Assembly: GCF_002234675.1 (NCBI RefSeq)
Contig: NC_019881.2
Span: 17,734,494-17,798,493, forward strand
DNA: 64,000 nt
Direction of reading: 5' to 3'
From: Oryzias latipes
Taxonomy: Eukaryota > Chordata > Actinopteri > Beloniformes > Adrianichthyidae
Shown: piece after piece, positions 1 to 12,343 of the stretch
How positions within the stretch are numbered: position 1 is the stretch's first letter
Layout of the letters: each line of letters starts with the position of its first letter
Position numbers and translations under genes: made by a program
Notes under the pieces: model-generated
Database searches by the model: none
The model's input: the letters and a program-made list of their open reading frames with translations, nothing else
Told to the model about the DNA's origin: nothing

Positions 1-88
1 TTTGCATATTTAGGTCCAATGTTTTTGGTTTTTTTTAACATTCATTGACAATTTCTGTGTCACCAATTGTTTCTGCTTTTTCTTTCAG

Positions 89-179
89 TTCAGTTTACTT
101 CAGTAATGTAAGGTGGAGAGGGAGAGCGGTCGACCTCGTCTGGGAATATCACGGTTTCAGTTCTCGTCCTATGTGTTGA
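89..179 (+). CDS. possible terminal coding exon of an unidentified gene (partial)
   Basis: A strong acceptor (pyrimidine run then ttctttcag) ends at 88. It is followed by an open frame from 90 to the TGA at 177-179 that encodes about 29 residues, including VRWRGRAVDLVWEYHGF. The frame needs one base to complete a codon from an upstream exon outside the window. The peptide is mixed and charged, without low complexity, and so looks coding. I do not recognise the protein. No polyadenylation signal is obvious just downstream. It would converge on the candidate minus-strand exon at 1792-2022. A chance open frame behind a chance acceptor remains possible. Confidence 0.3.
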
Positions 180-1791
180 AGTGTTTAAGGGAAGACACTA
201 CACCTTACAAGGCTGGTTTTAGGGTGGTGCCAGTGTCCAGCAGCTGAGCCGCCATTAAAAGGTAGCGAAGCGCTACATAAGTATTTACCATTTATTGTTT
301 CATTTAAGTGTTTGGGGTGTAAAGCCAAGATTTTTTTTCTGTTTAAATTATTACATTTTAGTCACCTGCCTCCAGTTTTCTTTTAATTGGATCCATTTTA
401 GTACAATACCTCCTAAAAAAAAATCAAACCGAGTCGGCCTAATCACACATTATCTTTCCTCAGTCCTTGAAGGAAGAATTAATTGGTAACTTCTGGATAC
501 AACATGATAATGATATTTTTCACAGAGCTTGGAAAAAACAATAATATAGGATATAGAATTTAAAAAAAAAACATGCTTCAAAGAAATCAACAGTAGCTCT
601 GATGATACACAGCTTACAATAGTGTAGCAACATGCAGCAAAAACCTTCTGCTGATAATGGAAGAAACCCTTTTTCCACCATTTAGATTATATACAGCTTC
701 TATGTTTGCTCCTTTTTAATTTTAAGTAAACACAGGAACCCATTAATATTTAGCTACTGGCTACTGGTTAAGAAAAAAAACATGTTGAGGTTGTCATGTA
801 GGGACTGCGCTTAATGCCAATCAAACTCTAAACACCGTGAGGTGAGGTGCAGGGCAATCTGTCACTGTCTTTTCTGGTGGGCTTACCCAACTAAGAAAAT
901 GTTGAAAACAGAAAGTCATAACTTCATCTTGCACAATTCAGAATGTCACGGAAAATACGTAAACAGCAGGAAAAGCTGGAAAACTACTTAAAACTGGGCG
1001 AAATCAGTACATCTGATGAAGATTATTTCATTTATAGGACATAAATACGACATAAGGTACTCCGCACTTGAGACTCAAAGCAAAAAAAAAAACCTTTAAT
1101 GCAGTATTTAAAAAAAAAGAACAGATAAATTAGATTAAACCAGCCGAAGTAACCCGGTGAAACTGTTTTAATAGGATGTTTAGGAACAATAATTGCAAAA
1201 ACTGAAGCTTTAATTATATAGGGAACATCTGATTTAAATGAGAATTTTTGTTGTTTTTTAGTTAACTTTGATTTTATTTTTATTTTTTTGTTGTTGCTTT
1301 TTTGAATTATAGGCAAAATATAGGACTCAAAACAGTAAAGCAGCATTTCAGTTTCACTAAAAACCATTGTTGTTAGACAAACTCCTACTTTGATTTTGTT
1401 CAAATTCAGGCTAAATACTATTGTTTTAACTCCGTGTGTGACAGAAAGGCTTTTTCTTCCCTGTTTTCACGTACAATTTTAAGTGATTTTTATAAAAATG
1501 AATAACTTTAGTGTTTTATTGTAATTTTTGTTCTTGTGCTTTTAATTTGTCTTTTGTCTATAAAGTTCTTTAAATTGCTTTTCGCATGAATTGTTTTCTG
1601 TTCTCTATAAAATATTCTTTAATTCCTTTTAAGGAGGATTTGTGATATGTGAAGTCAACATTTTTTTGACTTCCTATTCAAAAATAGTCTGGAAGTGGAA
1701 GAAACTGGATTAAAGACACTTCAGCAGGTAACCTCTAGGTGGCTGGTTGCTCAGCTAAATCAGACTCTGTACACTCAACTGCAAAAATCAA
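180..1791. other. AT-rich stretch without recognisable gene
   Basis: This is AT-rich DNA with many A or T runs and no convincing exon on either strand. If the flanking candidate exons are real, it holds two convergent 3' untranslated regions. A tttatt hexamer near 1514 would read AATAAA on the minus strand, as expected for a transcript ending after 1792. Confidence 0.4.
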
Positions 1792-2022
1792 CTAAATTCC
1801 TTGATTGTATTTAATATCCAATTCAACTTTACTAGAAAGAGACTGCTGTGGACCTAATCGTGATATCTGAGATTGAAATGACTCATAAATGTTTGATGGA
1901 CATGAGATCCTCGAAGCTTTGAGCTCACAGCAGTCTGACTGGGCTTGTTCCAAGAGCTGACAGGTTGCTTGTTCCTCATATTTGCCCATTTTCAGAAACA
2001 TCTGGGCTCGTGGACCTCTCAT
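1792..2022 (-). CDS. possible terminal coding exon with TPR-like start, unidentified gene (partial)
   Basis: Read on the minus strand, a good acceptor (gctttcttccccag) lies immediately upstream of 2022. It is followed by 76 open codons ending in a TAG at 1792-1794. The first residues (RGPRAQMFLKMGKYEEQATC) resemble a tetratricopeptide-like helix pair; the rest is polar and ends hydrophilic. The exon would splice in phase 0 from an exon at higher coordinates, but none could be found with confidence between 2.0 and 18 kb. The internal ATG might instead be a start codon. I do not recognise the protein. The clean splice site and non-repetitive composition support a real exon. The missing partner exons argue for caution. 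Confidence 0.35.
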   Translation of the reverse strand: MRGPRAQMFLKMGKYEEQATCQLLEQAQSDCCELKASRISCPSNIYESFQSQISRLGPQQSLSSKVELDIKYNQGI

Positions 2023-2937
2023 CTGGGGAAGAAAGCATCAAAAGACCCCAATTTATAGACATATTTATGATAGATAAACCTTTTGGTCACACTGACAGTG
2101 TGTTGTGGCCTATTTAAAAATGTTTATTCATTTAAAATACCTACTCTCCTTTATGTATTCTTAAAGTAGATTTTTACATTTTGTCAACTGTTTAGAAAAC
2201 AATTAAAATGTGCTTCCCTATGACGACAGCAGACTCCTCACTTTGCTAAATCACTTGCTGGGATTCTGTATTCCAGGCTATGAAATGTTGGAAGGAAAGC
2301 TCAAAAGATAATGCAAATACTGCATTCCATTTATCATAGTAACACAACACCTACGCTGAGTTACTGCGGCGCACAGCATTACATCTCAGTGCAAGACCTG
2401 ACAGAGCACTGAGAGCGAAAGCATTCGAAGACTCTTCCAGTGACAGCAGTGCTGTTTGTCTGACAGTTTCTGCTAACTCAGTTGTTTTAGCCCACAGATG
2501 CTGAGTTGCATCTTGTCCTCAACTGAAAGTGTGATGTTTTTGCCACCTACGAGCTCAATGTTTGACAGTGTGTGACCTTTCACAAGTGTCGGGCTCCGCC
2601 ATTTGCCAGGGTTAAACAACAATGGGCAGAGAAGCGGGCGGATGGGCACGCGCCAACACGCTGAGCACTGCACCCTGTCTTCAAAAGCATGCGTGTTTTC
2701 CCACACTGGCAGTAAACGGCAAAGATCTTCTAACTATGTTATCAAAACATCAGTACCTTCTGTTATTGTGTACATGTGCCACATAGCAGGAAACATGGTG
2801 GCATGACTGAACAGCATCTGTAAAAGATAACGACTGTGCTTCATTAGAAGAGGATTATCAAACCATTCTGGTAAACCCAGATGCAACGTTCAGGCTATAG
2901 TTTGTACCGCTCATGCCTCACTCAATTGTGCTGCAGG
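2023..2937. other. unassigned unique sequence, weak minus-strand coding signal
   Basis: No gene is assigned. On the minus strand, about 2357-2512 reads as an open peptide containing ELAETVRQTALLSLEESS, which looks helical. An in-frame stop precedes it and no good donor was found, so it is not called as an exon. Confidence 0.3.
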
Positions 2938-3487
2938 TTTAAAGACCCACTCCGATAATCTTTTTTGATCTATTCTCAAAGTGTTCCCAGTGGTCTTTTA
3001 ATTATGATTATCCTTTTTTTTTAGCAATAAACAAAAATCTGTCGTTTTCTCGGACATAATTTCTGCAGAGCAGCCGGAGTTCATTAGAAATTTACCTCTG
3101 CGTTTTGTGTCGGACAATTGGTGTGTATTAAGCCTGCCACTACTTCCCATCATCCATTTGTTGACACCCTTTCCCGCTAGCTTACAGCCCCAAACAATCC
3201 CAACCTAATATTACAGGTGCAGCAGTGATGATGAGCAATATATGAGCCATCCAACCGTACAGTTTTGAGTCAGATGCCAGCTCAGATGAGGACGCACATA
3301 CATCTTGTCGCCTACAAGTGGATGTGTTCGAATGGAGCAGAGAGTTTGCGGCTTGACGCTGTAGGCCCTGCGTCACACCTAACCTTTTAAAACAGCATTA
3401 TTTCATTCACTACGATCTGAATAAAAAAATACTCAGAATTGCAAATTTGAGCTTAAGTTTCTTAATACATGTCCTCCATCATCAGGA
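2938..3487 (-). mobile_element. family A inverted-repeat element (MITE-like), inverted copy
   Basis: This copy opens with tttaaagacccactccgat, the family's right end in reverse, and runs through the shared interior to the ctcctccatcatcag block. It has lost roughly 60 bp of its left end. It lies head-to-head with the next copy. The family is non-autonomous as far as can be seen, with no transposase. Confidence 0.75.
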
Positions 3488-3502
3488 AAAGTGTGTGTCT
3501 TT

Positions 3503-3910
3503 GAAGACCCACTCAGATGAAAATTTTGTTTCGTGGTGTTTTTAACATGTTTCAATAGGATATTTTGATGATGGAGGACATATATTTACAAAAATTTAAC
3601 CTTAAAATTGCATTTCTGCTATTTCTTCACTCAAATCATTGTGAATCAGTGGCTGATGAAAAAATGATGTTTGGAAAAGATCATATTTGTGACATAAAAA
3701 AGCAATGGGTGGTCTTTTCTCCGCTCCATGCTGATTTATCCACTTGCAGACAAATAGATCCATGTACGTCTTAGTTTTCCTCATCCGAGCTGGTGGGAGA
3801 GTGCAAACAGAGAGCTCTCAGTTATGGGTGATGGGAAAGGGGTGGGGGTTGCTTTGCGCAAAAGGTCCTGCCCACAAACCAGAGGTGAATTGCTGATGAA
3901 CTAGGCTAAA
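3503..3910 (+). mobile_element. family A inverted-repeat element, right-truncated copy
   Basis: It starts with the family left end (ctttgaagacccactcag) and shares the interior blocks gatgatggaggacatatatt, ggtgggagagtgcaaacag and ctctcagttatgggtga. It stops near gaattgctgatgaactag, without the right terminal repeat. It lies head-to-head with the minus-strand copy ending at 3487. Confidence 0.75.
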
Positions 3911-5690
3911 ACTATCATTCTTATCCCTTTGGTTGTTTTTGCCTTTCAGTTTTTCATCTACGAGATGCACGTCTGAACCCCTAGAGATTTCACTTTCCTT
4001 CCAGATGTTTCCTCCTCTGGCTATCATTCTATTTGATTGGAAGTTTCAGACTAAAGATGCTGCATCTGCATTACATGTGAATGTCCTGAGTGCTGAGAAA
4101 GTCTTCACTGATTCCAGTTCTACGAACAGTCCCTGGCTGGGGCTCCGCTGCAGCCCAGAGGTGTAGTCATTTCCCAGTAATGGAACATTGTGTGGGCCGA
4201 AGAGCTCGCTGAAGTTGGCTCTTGTGGACCAACCTCACGAAAAACGCTTCTGCTGCGTGATATTGTGGTAGAGAAGGCGCCGTTATCCAAAAAAACTTGA
4301 AAAGTGGATTGTGCTGTAGATCAAAGCGCCTGGCCCGCGGCGCCTAATATCAGATTTCATTTTGAGTTGAGTCCCTTCATTCATTTCTGACATTTAAAGT
4401 TGGATGGGTGCACCCCTCTATGAGGCCTCTTGGCTCTCCGTCTGGGCTAAGGCCCCATCGCTGGAAAAACCCAGTGCATCTGACTTGCGTTGCCTGGATC
4501 CACTTGTGTGTTCTGTTTGGCCTGTGCCGCTGGAGGAAGACAGCGAGCCAATTACAAGCCGCTGCTCCAAGACCACTATGATGTCATCGTCCTGCTGGGC
4601 CATAACAGGCTGCAGATGAGGGAGGCCGGGCCTCTCCGCAGCCTTATTCACTTAACAAAAAGCGAGGAAGCTTAAAAAAACCAAGAACATTTCTATTCAT
4701 CTAAGCTATCTGTAAAGGCTGTCATGAGTGTACAGCTAATACAACAACAGATGACAAAGATACAGTAATGATTCATTCTTCAAGTCATGAGCCAACACCC
4801 TATTTAAATATTACTGATAGCAAATCATGAGAAAACAGAGGAAAAGTCACTGTGCTTGGAGGCATGCGCACCAGAAAGCACAACCTTTTGTTGAGAAAGA
4901 TCACCTATTTGAGACGGTTAGTTAACAGTATCCATACACATGAAAGGGCTGAAGAGCAATGTGCCTGAGAGAACGCTCATATGCAGACACATGTATTCAC
5001 TTGCAAAACTCAAGAGAATACTTAAGTGCTATCCCAGAAGGCCTTGCATTTCCTGGGAAGTCTTGAAGCCACATCAGAGAGCTGGAAGGGGCCTGTGGGC
5101 TGCAACAGATCTCCTCTCATTTCCCTGCATGCTTCGTCTCCAACGCCCCGCAACCGCACACTACATATAGACTCAGAGGATGATATATAGCCAGAGCGAT
5201 GGCAGGCCGCAGCTCAGCCTGAGATAATGGTAGGCGCATAAACAAGTGGCAGTTTGATTGTTTGTGTTGCAAATTCATCGCAGTTAAAAAAAACGGATCC
5301 AGTCAAACAAAAAACCTTTGAGGAAAAAGGTTCTCAGACATTGTTGGCAGTCGCTCATGCGTTTGAGGGAGCAACTGTTTACAGGTGAAAAGACTTTCAA
5401 GTTTTTACAAGAAACTGCTAAATTGATTAGTGTCATTCATTCTAACAAGGAGAGTTTAAACACAACCACTGCAACACTGTTCAGTACCAGGCTTCTACTG
5501 TATGTGCTTGGTTTAATAACGTTTTTTTTAAGTTTTAATCTGCAATATCTGTGTTTTCCAAAACCACAAAATCTGAAAATTAATACTTTTATTTGGCCTC
5601 GAAATTACTTAACAAGATGACCCTAATCAATGAAAGGTTTTGTTTTCCAGTGGTAGGAAAATGAACCAGGTTAAGTCTTTAACCACAAAT
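3911..5690. other. unique sequence with one candidate minus-strand exon-like segment
   Basis: No gene is assigned. At 4416-4607 the minus strand shows an acceptor-like ccctcatctgcag followed by about 63 open codons (start PVMAQQDDDIIVVLEQRL) to a TAG. The region is less AT-rich than its surroundings and a plus frame is also open. It could be a terminal exon or a conserved non-coding element. The rest shows nothing recognisable. Confidence 0.3.
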
Positions 5691-5694
5691 AAAG

Positions 5695-6960
5695 TTTTGC
5701 TGACCTTTGACCTCGACAAGAGGCCGCCATCTTGAATTTAAAAAATAATCGTCTTTAGTAGATTTAAACTACTCACAGTGATCCCTCGCTATAACGCGGT
5801 TTACTTTTCACGGTTTCGCTACTTCACGGATTTGCATCGTGCATTGTGTTCTGCATTCTGATTGGCTAAAAAGTCACTCCGCTTCTTCTCTACCTGTGCG
5901 TCAATAACGTTGCAGTTTAATATGTTCACGTACGTAAAACAGCTCGCCAAATTTACATGCAAATAATCTTGCAATTTCGAGTTTCTCTAAAACCCATAGA
6001 AAAAAGAGCGACAACAACTGCCTATCACTATGTTCTTCTCCCGAACAAAAACACAGCTGCACCGCGGGCTTCAAAAGAAGAAAACACTGCAGAGCGGAGT
6101 CAGGATGTAGCGGCTCAGTCTGAAGAGCAGTGAAATACACCTGAGTCACTATTTGTCCGACTGTACTTTGTATTTTTTCCATGATCATTTTAAATTTTCT
6201 CCCCTTTAATCCAATTACTCGGGTTGCGGTGGGCGGGGCTAATCTCCGCAATTTGAAGCTTTCTGTTCACATTGATGATTAAAATTATTATTTGACAGTA
6301 AAGTACAGAAGTTATTTGTTGGAAAAAAGGTTTCTAAAGTACTTTTATTTGTGAAACAAATGCTTGAGCCTGTAAAATGGTTTGTTCTTTCTTTTCAATG
6401 TATAATAGAGTATTTAATTGTATAATAATTGTAAAAAAAATTAAGGTTTCTGCTTCACGGATTTTGCCTATCACGGGTTCTTTTTGGAACGTAACCCCCG
6501 CGAAAAACAAGGGTTTACCTTTATACATGTGGCTAGCTCGAAAATGTGCTGTTTCCCTGTTACTCGCACATTTTCTACTGGAATATTGTGAAAATGTGAT
6601 ACATAGATCCCTGACTCAAGCTGAACGAAACGATATAACACATCAAAGGACTATAATAGGAATGTGGGCATGGCTAACAAAAAAATTCCCTTGCCAAGGA
6701 AATTCAAAGGTTTACTTTTTTTCGATTCTTCTAAAAATTACATAAACTTGTTCGTCAGCCCCAGGCGACAGAACATAAAATGGTTGCTATGGAGATAATA
6801 TCAACAGAAGAGTAGACGGAGTCAGTGTGGCTTTAAGTGAGCCGCGAGGGCGGGGCCAGGTGGCAGCTGCTCTGCCAGTGATGGCAATCAAAAAGGGAGC
6901 CATAAGCGCGGGGGCGGCTAGCACTTGTCAGCCATACAACGCCACTCGCAGAATTATTTG
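5695..6960 (+). repeat. family B dispersed repeat, split by a nested element
   Basis: Sequence at about 5700-5775 and 6518-6960 matches 53770-54410 in the same order. Shared blocks include aagaggccgcca, tttccctgtt, ggaatgtggg, tcgattcttctaaaaat and aaaatggttgctatggagat. Between the two halves lies the inserted element at 5776-6517. No coding capacity was recognised. Confidence 0.7.
5776..6517. mobile_element. pogo/Tigger-like non-autonomous DNA element, nested
   Basis: The left end cagtgatccctcgctataac and the right end (reverse: cttgtttttcgcgggggtta) are diverged versions of the fish 'cagtggtccctcgtttatcgcgg' terminal repeat. Inner tracts with cttcacggatttt-type sequence occur at both ends in inverted orientation. 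The 740 bp between hold no transposase. It interrupts a family B repeat, so it inserted later than that repeat. Confidence 0.6.
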
Positions 6961-7257
6961 TATTTAATTCTGCCTGCACCATGTATTCTAATCATACCTA
7001 TCATTTGAATCCTATTATATCTTATTATTTTCAAAAAATTTTGTATTTTTAAAAGGTATTATTGTTGCATGCTACAAGTTCCTCTTGACTAGGCAATTTT
7101 TTAGCAAGTTAAACGATTCTTCTCATTTAAGCATTTCCCAATATAGTTGCCCTCGTATTGAGTCTGCATATGACAAATAAAGCTTAATTCCTTGAAATAT
7201 CCATTTTTACATTTTGAATTAGATGTTCATTTAGCTTTTTAAGACAAATGTTGTTCA

Positions 7258-7655
7258 CCTTTCGGCAGATCCCTTCAAGGGGTCACCAGAGTGAGTTAGC
7301 TTTCACTGATCTGCACAGGTGGTTTAGCAGAGATTTTTACACTGGATGCCTTTCCTGACACATTTTAACCCTTAATGCCTGTTGTTGCAAATATGCAAAC
7401 AAACCACTTCGGCTCTAAAACTACATAAATGTAGGATCTACTTAAAAGCAAAAGCAGAAGTGAATTTTCTTTGTCATAGCTGGAGAAGAGTTCGGGCATT
7501 GGGGACCCAGGCGCGGGCCACCTTGTGGCAGTGATCTTGGGGGGTGTCTTGCCCGGGGTGGGACTCATTCTGCCCCCTAGGAATCAAGGCACTGATTTCC
7601 GATGTGCCGGTCCAGCGATTAACCAACTGAGCTATCCAGCCACTTAGCTATTTCG
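7258..7655 (-). mobile_element. tRNA-derived SINE-like repeat
   Basis: On the minus strand, 7590-7650 reads ggctggatagctcagttggt, a tRNA-like head with a good A box. The B-box region (cagtgccttgattcc) is degraded. The opposite side carries 'acactggatgcctttcctgacac', a phrase common in fish interspersed repeats. The B-box decay and the tail make it a SINE relic and not a functional tRNA gene. Confidence 0.5.
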
Positions 7656-8343
7656 GACAAAATGTGCAAAAAAAAAGGGTATTTACTGCCAAAGCACCTC
7701 CTATTATTCACCTGAGTGTTCGTTTCTCTGATAAAACCCAACTCAATTTGCCCCACTTCCATTGCAATCAACTAGTGCTCCCTTTATTGACAGTACAAAC
7801 CAAATCTCAGAGGCTGATATTTTCCGCTGCACAAAATCATTAATCCCTCTCAGTTATCATATGTTTAAAAGTCATGCTTGCGTGGCCCGGAGCATTCAAA
7901 GTTATTACATTTTTGTAAATAACGAAATGGAATGAGAGTTTGTCATTTTTTACAAGCTGGTGCACAACGGCTTTGGAAAAATGCTGTCTCGCTGATTTGT
8001 TCACCTCTATTTCAACCAGAAGCCAAAAGACGCTCAATAAATCTTAAAGATCATCAAGATTTTTCACACCAGCAGTGACATGTATATTACAACTGATGGC
8101 TATCATCTTATGTTGTTTTGACATTTTTGAGAAACTATATATGTTTTTTAGAAAAACTATGGAAAACGGCTGTTTTGGATCTGTGCGTGGATTTTCCTCA
8201 GAGGGGGATGTTTAGTGCTCCAGGGCAACGTGTCAGTTCCTCATTAATTTGTTGCAAGACTTTTTCAGTACAAGAAGCAATTAAGGTGTCATAACTGATG
8301 ATTACTGTTAAACCAAATGATTATAAAGAGCACGTAAACTTCA
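7656..8343. other. no recognisable feature
   Basis: AT-rich DNA without convincing exons, RNA genes or clear repeats on either strand. Confidence 0.4.
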
Positions 8344-8978
8344 CTTAAATACCCACTCCAATGAAAATTTTGTTTTTTTGTGTCTTTAACATGTTGCATT
8401 TTTCTGATGGAGGACATATTTATATATATAGATAGAGAAAATTAAGCTAAAAATTGAATTTCTGAGTATTCCTTTATTTAAATTGTTGTGAATCAGGAGA
8501 AGGTTTAAAGAAAAGGCGCTTGCTGAAGCTTGGATTTGCGACAAGAGTTCCCTGCTCTGCTCTATTCCTATGCATCCACTTGTAGACAAATAGATCCATA
8601 AACCTCTTCGTTTTCCTTATCTGAGCTGGCATCTGGCTTAAAACTGTACGGCTGGATAGCTCCAGTATTGCTCGCCATTTTTGTTGCATTGGTAATTTTA
8701 GGTTGCGGGTGTTGGAGGCTATAAGCTAGCGGGAGCGTCAAAACGGAGAGCTCTCAGTAACGGGGAGGGAAAGAGGGGGCGGGGTTGGTTCTTGCCAACA
8801 GTTCCGCCCACAACTCAGAGAAAAACTGAGTTGAACTACCGCCGCCGCTCTGCAGAGACTTTGTCCTAGAAAGCAACAGTTTTTTGGATTTTGGCAAAAA
8901 AATTGCAAAATCGTAATTAAAAGACCAATGAGAATACTTTGAAAAATAAATCAAAAGATGATCATAGTGGGTCTTTAA
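8344..8978 (+). mobile_element. family A inverted-repeat element, near full-length
   Basis: It begins cttaaatacccactccaatg and ends gatcatagtgggtctttaag. The two ends are imperfect inverted repeats of about 18 bp, and the element spans about 635 bp. It is the best reference copy in the window. Interior landmarks in order: gatggaggacatatttatat, tgtgaatcaggag, tgcatccacttgtagacaaa, gtacggctggatagctcc, gctaagcgggag-type block, ctctcagtaacggggaggga. Confidence 0.8.
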
Positions 8979-11900
8979 GAGCTTAAGGGGCTGAAAGCGG
9001 CTAAAGTTTTGCTCCGAAAATAAAAACATGACCCATAGATAGCATAGTCTGAGTATTCTATAAAGTAGCTGGCATGTGAAGCTAATCAGCTGGACTGTTC
9101 TGTAAAGTCCAATTCAGTCGAAGCCCAAAGAAAGGCTGAAAACCTGCCATTTTATTTATCATTAAAGTCCGCTGAAGTATGCAAGGCCTCGAACACGTCA
9201 TTCAAGAGTGCCATAAATTACATTGCCCTCCATTCCTTTCCCATGGTTGAAGGTGTATTATCAAGAATATATGTGGGAGAGTGAGAATGCTTTGACAGTA
9301 AATTCCTCTCCAAATCTTCACAAGCCGTAGTTCAGGATTGGCTCAGAGGGAGGGAGGAGGAGCTTTACCTCAGTGCTGTGGAGGTACGGCAACTCATACC
9401 TGTGCGATTGGAAAAACACAGTTCCAAGTGATAACTCAGGATTAATGATTACAGAAAGTAAATCTCAGCTTAATGTTGACATAAAAAAGTAAATACTGTA
9501 GATTCATTTTCTCCAAGCGCCGGGTTTGCATGTGGAAATTTGCCCGTTTGTTGGGAACACAATTGTTGCAAATTCCAGGGTTCAACTTATTAACAAGCTG
9601 ACAAATAACTAAGGGTATAGGAAATTATTCAGTCAATTACATTTGAAAGAAACAAAAAATAGGGTCGCCCTGTTGGTCTGAAAGATCATTTTTCTATTTA
9701 GTATAGAAAACAATGCAGAAGTCTTGACTCCCAAACTAAGTTAGAGGTTCATGTGCATTTTTTCTGTAAATTGTATATTTGCAACTTAATTTTTTTAACA
9801 GCCATATTAAGTTTTTATCCCTTTTTGGGAAGAAATAGTAAGAAAACTATATTTTTGAATTAACAGAAACTTGTTGTTTTTTCATGTCAAAAGTTGTGAT
9901 TTCTTTTTTGTTTTCCTAACTGTAAGATTTATTTGTGGTTTAGGTTATTAAGTTACTGATGTGCACAATGAGAAATTAAAAATCGTCACTTGCAATCAGA
10001 ACAAAATAAAAGGTTACTTTAGAAGATTTCTCAACCAGGACTTCTGCTTTTCACGTAAATCCCAGAAAAGCTACTTCCACAATGCATATCTTTTGTGCGT
10101 TATTCTTGGTCATGCTTGAAACAAAGTGTGTGTAGAGCTTTATTACAGCTCTGTTTCTTCAGCTAGGTGTGTTTTGAGGTGTGTTGCTGTTAAAGTTGAG
10201 CCACGTTTATGATGCCTAGAATGCAAAGAGGTCAAGAGCGATTCAGTTTTCACTTCCCACTTCTGAGATGCATCAAAAGCGGCTTAATATTTAAAGACTG
10301 TCATGTGTTTGGCGTCATTCTAATGTTTAAGCCAAAAGCAAATACCTCAAGAGATGTCAAACCTTTGCTTTATAGGCTCACCAGCAATAAACATTGGCAG
10401 CAACTGCTTTATGGTGTGCCACCCTCCGTTTCCTGCAGCAGTAAATAGAGGACAGCAATAACGAAACCAAGAAACATTCAATCCAAGCTCAATTCACGAT
10501 GTGCATAAAAAGACTTAGAAATCATGTGCAAACATGGGGAGAAAAAAAAGGGCGTGCAGGTTATCCTGACTCCCATCATCCTCTTTCGTGACTCATCCAT
10601 GTAAGAAGACCTCCAGCTTGTCAATTTCTCTTTAGGCCTGTGTCATAGAGACTGTGTGAGCAATGCCCCGCTTTGCATTCCTCTGCCATCCAACCTCTGT
10701 CCAGCCTGGACTTTCCCACAGAACCCTAAACCCTGTGAATGAGAGTAGGCCTTTGTTTCAGGCATTTTTCATCCAGATCCCAGCAACTTCCCCATGGTGG
10801 AATGCAACTGGAATGCCAGCACCAGCTACCTGGCATTAGAGAGTCTTTGTGCGGAAATAGGAGAGGCTGAAGGAGAGAGCAGGTCAAAGAGGTCTGACAA
10901 TAGACAGCTCCCTTCTTAGCGTAACCGGCCCGTCCAACAGTGCAACAGAGGAGCCGAGCCGAGGTCACGTATAAGCGAGGTGAAACAATGACACCGCTTT
11001 ACTGTGGCTTCCCCTCATCTATTACTGTACAAATTATTAACCTGAGCGCCGGTGTAGCAAGTGATCGGCATGCATGCACAAGCTGCTGTGTACCGCAGTT
11101 AACAAGCTGCCGTGACCTTATCGTGAGCTGAAACTAGGAATGGTGGAGCATTGGTTGGCCTCAAGGTGCAATTCCAGTCATTCCTGTCTACTGGGAGACA
11201 GGGGTTTAATTGGAGGGAAGCTAAGATGAAGATTTATTAACACACAGGGGGATGCAGGGTGTTTTTCTGTCCTCAAAAAGCTCAGCCTCTGTTCTTTCAT
11301 TTCAATTGCATCAGTAAAGCAAATGTAAACAGTGCGCACTGACGGCAGAAACTCACTGTAAAACAAGCCCTCATAGGCGAGGCGAGCGACCTGGACCCGT
11401 CAGATCTCAAATTCAACCTCTTCAACGTCTGAGGCAACTTCCCTGAATCCTGAATTGGATGATGAGGAGACAAGATAAAGCACTAGCTGAAGGGGTAACG
11501 ACAGACTTATGAAGACAAGGGCGGGGCATCAGGTCAAATATCCGTGCACGCCATGACCACAATTACTAAGGGGCCTCCACAGTTGCTCCTGTGAGGACCA
11601 ACATCTGCAGCCTGCCACCAGTTCTTTCCTGCTAACATTACAATACATATAAATAACCTGAGAAATACCCAGATATGTATTATTAGTGACTTAAAAGCAG
11701 TGTCACATGACATTTTGAGTCAGATAAAAGCAAACCTTCCCCAACCTCTAGTCTGCTCCAAACCAAACCGGAACCACCCTGACCAGCTTCTACAAAACTC
11801 AGCAGATGTTCTGTTTATTGCGCCAGATAACCAAAAATCTCTGGGAGAACAACTTAAAGGGGGGGGATGGACCTTCTCTGTCCTGAGAGGAAGTTTTATG

Positions 11901-12016
11901 AATTCATATGTCTGTGTGTGGGGGGGTGGGGGTGGGGGGGGGGGCTGGGGGACTTCCTTCCAAACATGTCTACCCACAAATAAAACCACGACAGCACGTC
12001 CAGACGGACACAGGCT
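8979..12016. other. gene-poor unique DNA with G-runs
   Basis: No gene is supported on either strand. The 10.5-11.4 kb part has balanced composition and few repeats, which would suit conserved regulatory DNA, but nothing specific can be shown. A G-rich tract with runs of 7-10 G lies at about 11920-11950. Confidence 0.35.
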
Positions 12017-12343
12017 TAAAAGATAAACTCAGATGAATACTGTATCTTTGGTCTTTTTAACATGTTTTTGTGGCATTTTTCTGATGATTGAGGATATATA
12101 TTAAGAGAATGAAGCTAAAAATTGAACTTTTAAGTATTTCTTTATTCTAATATGAATGAATCAGGAGCAGACGAGAAAATACAGTTGGAAAAGATTGTAT
12201 TTGAGACGTGGAAAACACACCGGGTGGGCCACAAGCCCCCTGCTCCGCTCCATTCTGATGCATCCACTTGTAGACAAATAGGTCCATGCACATCTTTGTT
12301 TTCCTCGTCTGAGCTGGGATCTGGCTCTGAACTGTACGGCTGA
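12017..12343 (+). mobile_element. family A element, left half (plus arm of a foldback)
   Basis: The sequence from aaaagataaactcagatgaa to gaactgtacggctgattagg follows the family left half. It is joined directly to an inverted left half, making a palindromic structure. Confidence 0.75.

Noticed and set aside
2357-2512. A helical minus-strand peptide (ELAETVRQTALLSLEESS)
   Set aside because: An in-frame TGA lies between it and the only nearby acceptor. No usable donor connects it in phase to the exon at 2022.
7590-7650. A functional tRNA gene
   Set aside because: The A box is good but the B box is degraded and the segment sits inside a SINE-like repeat.
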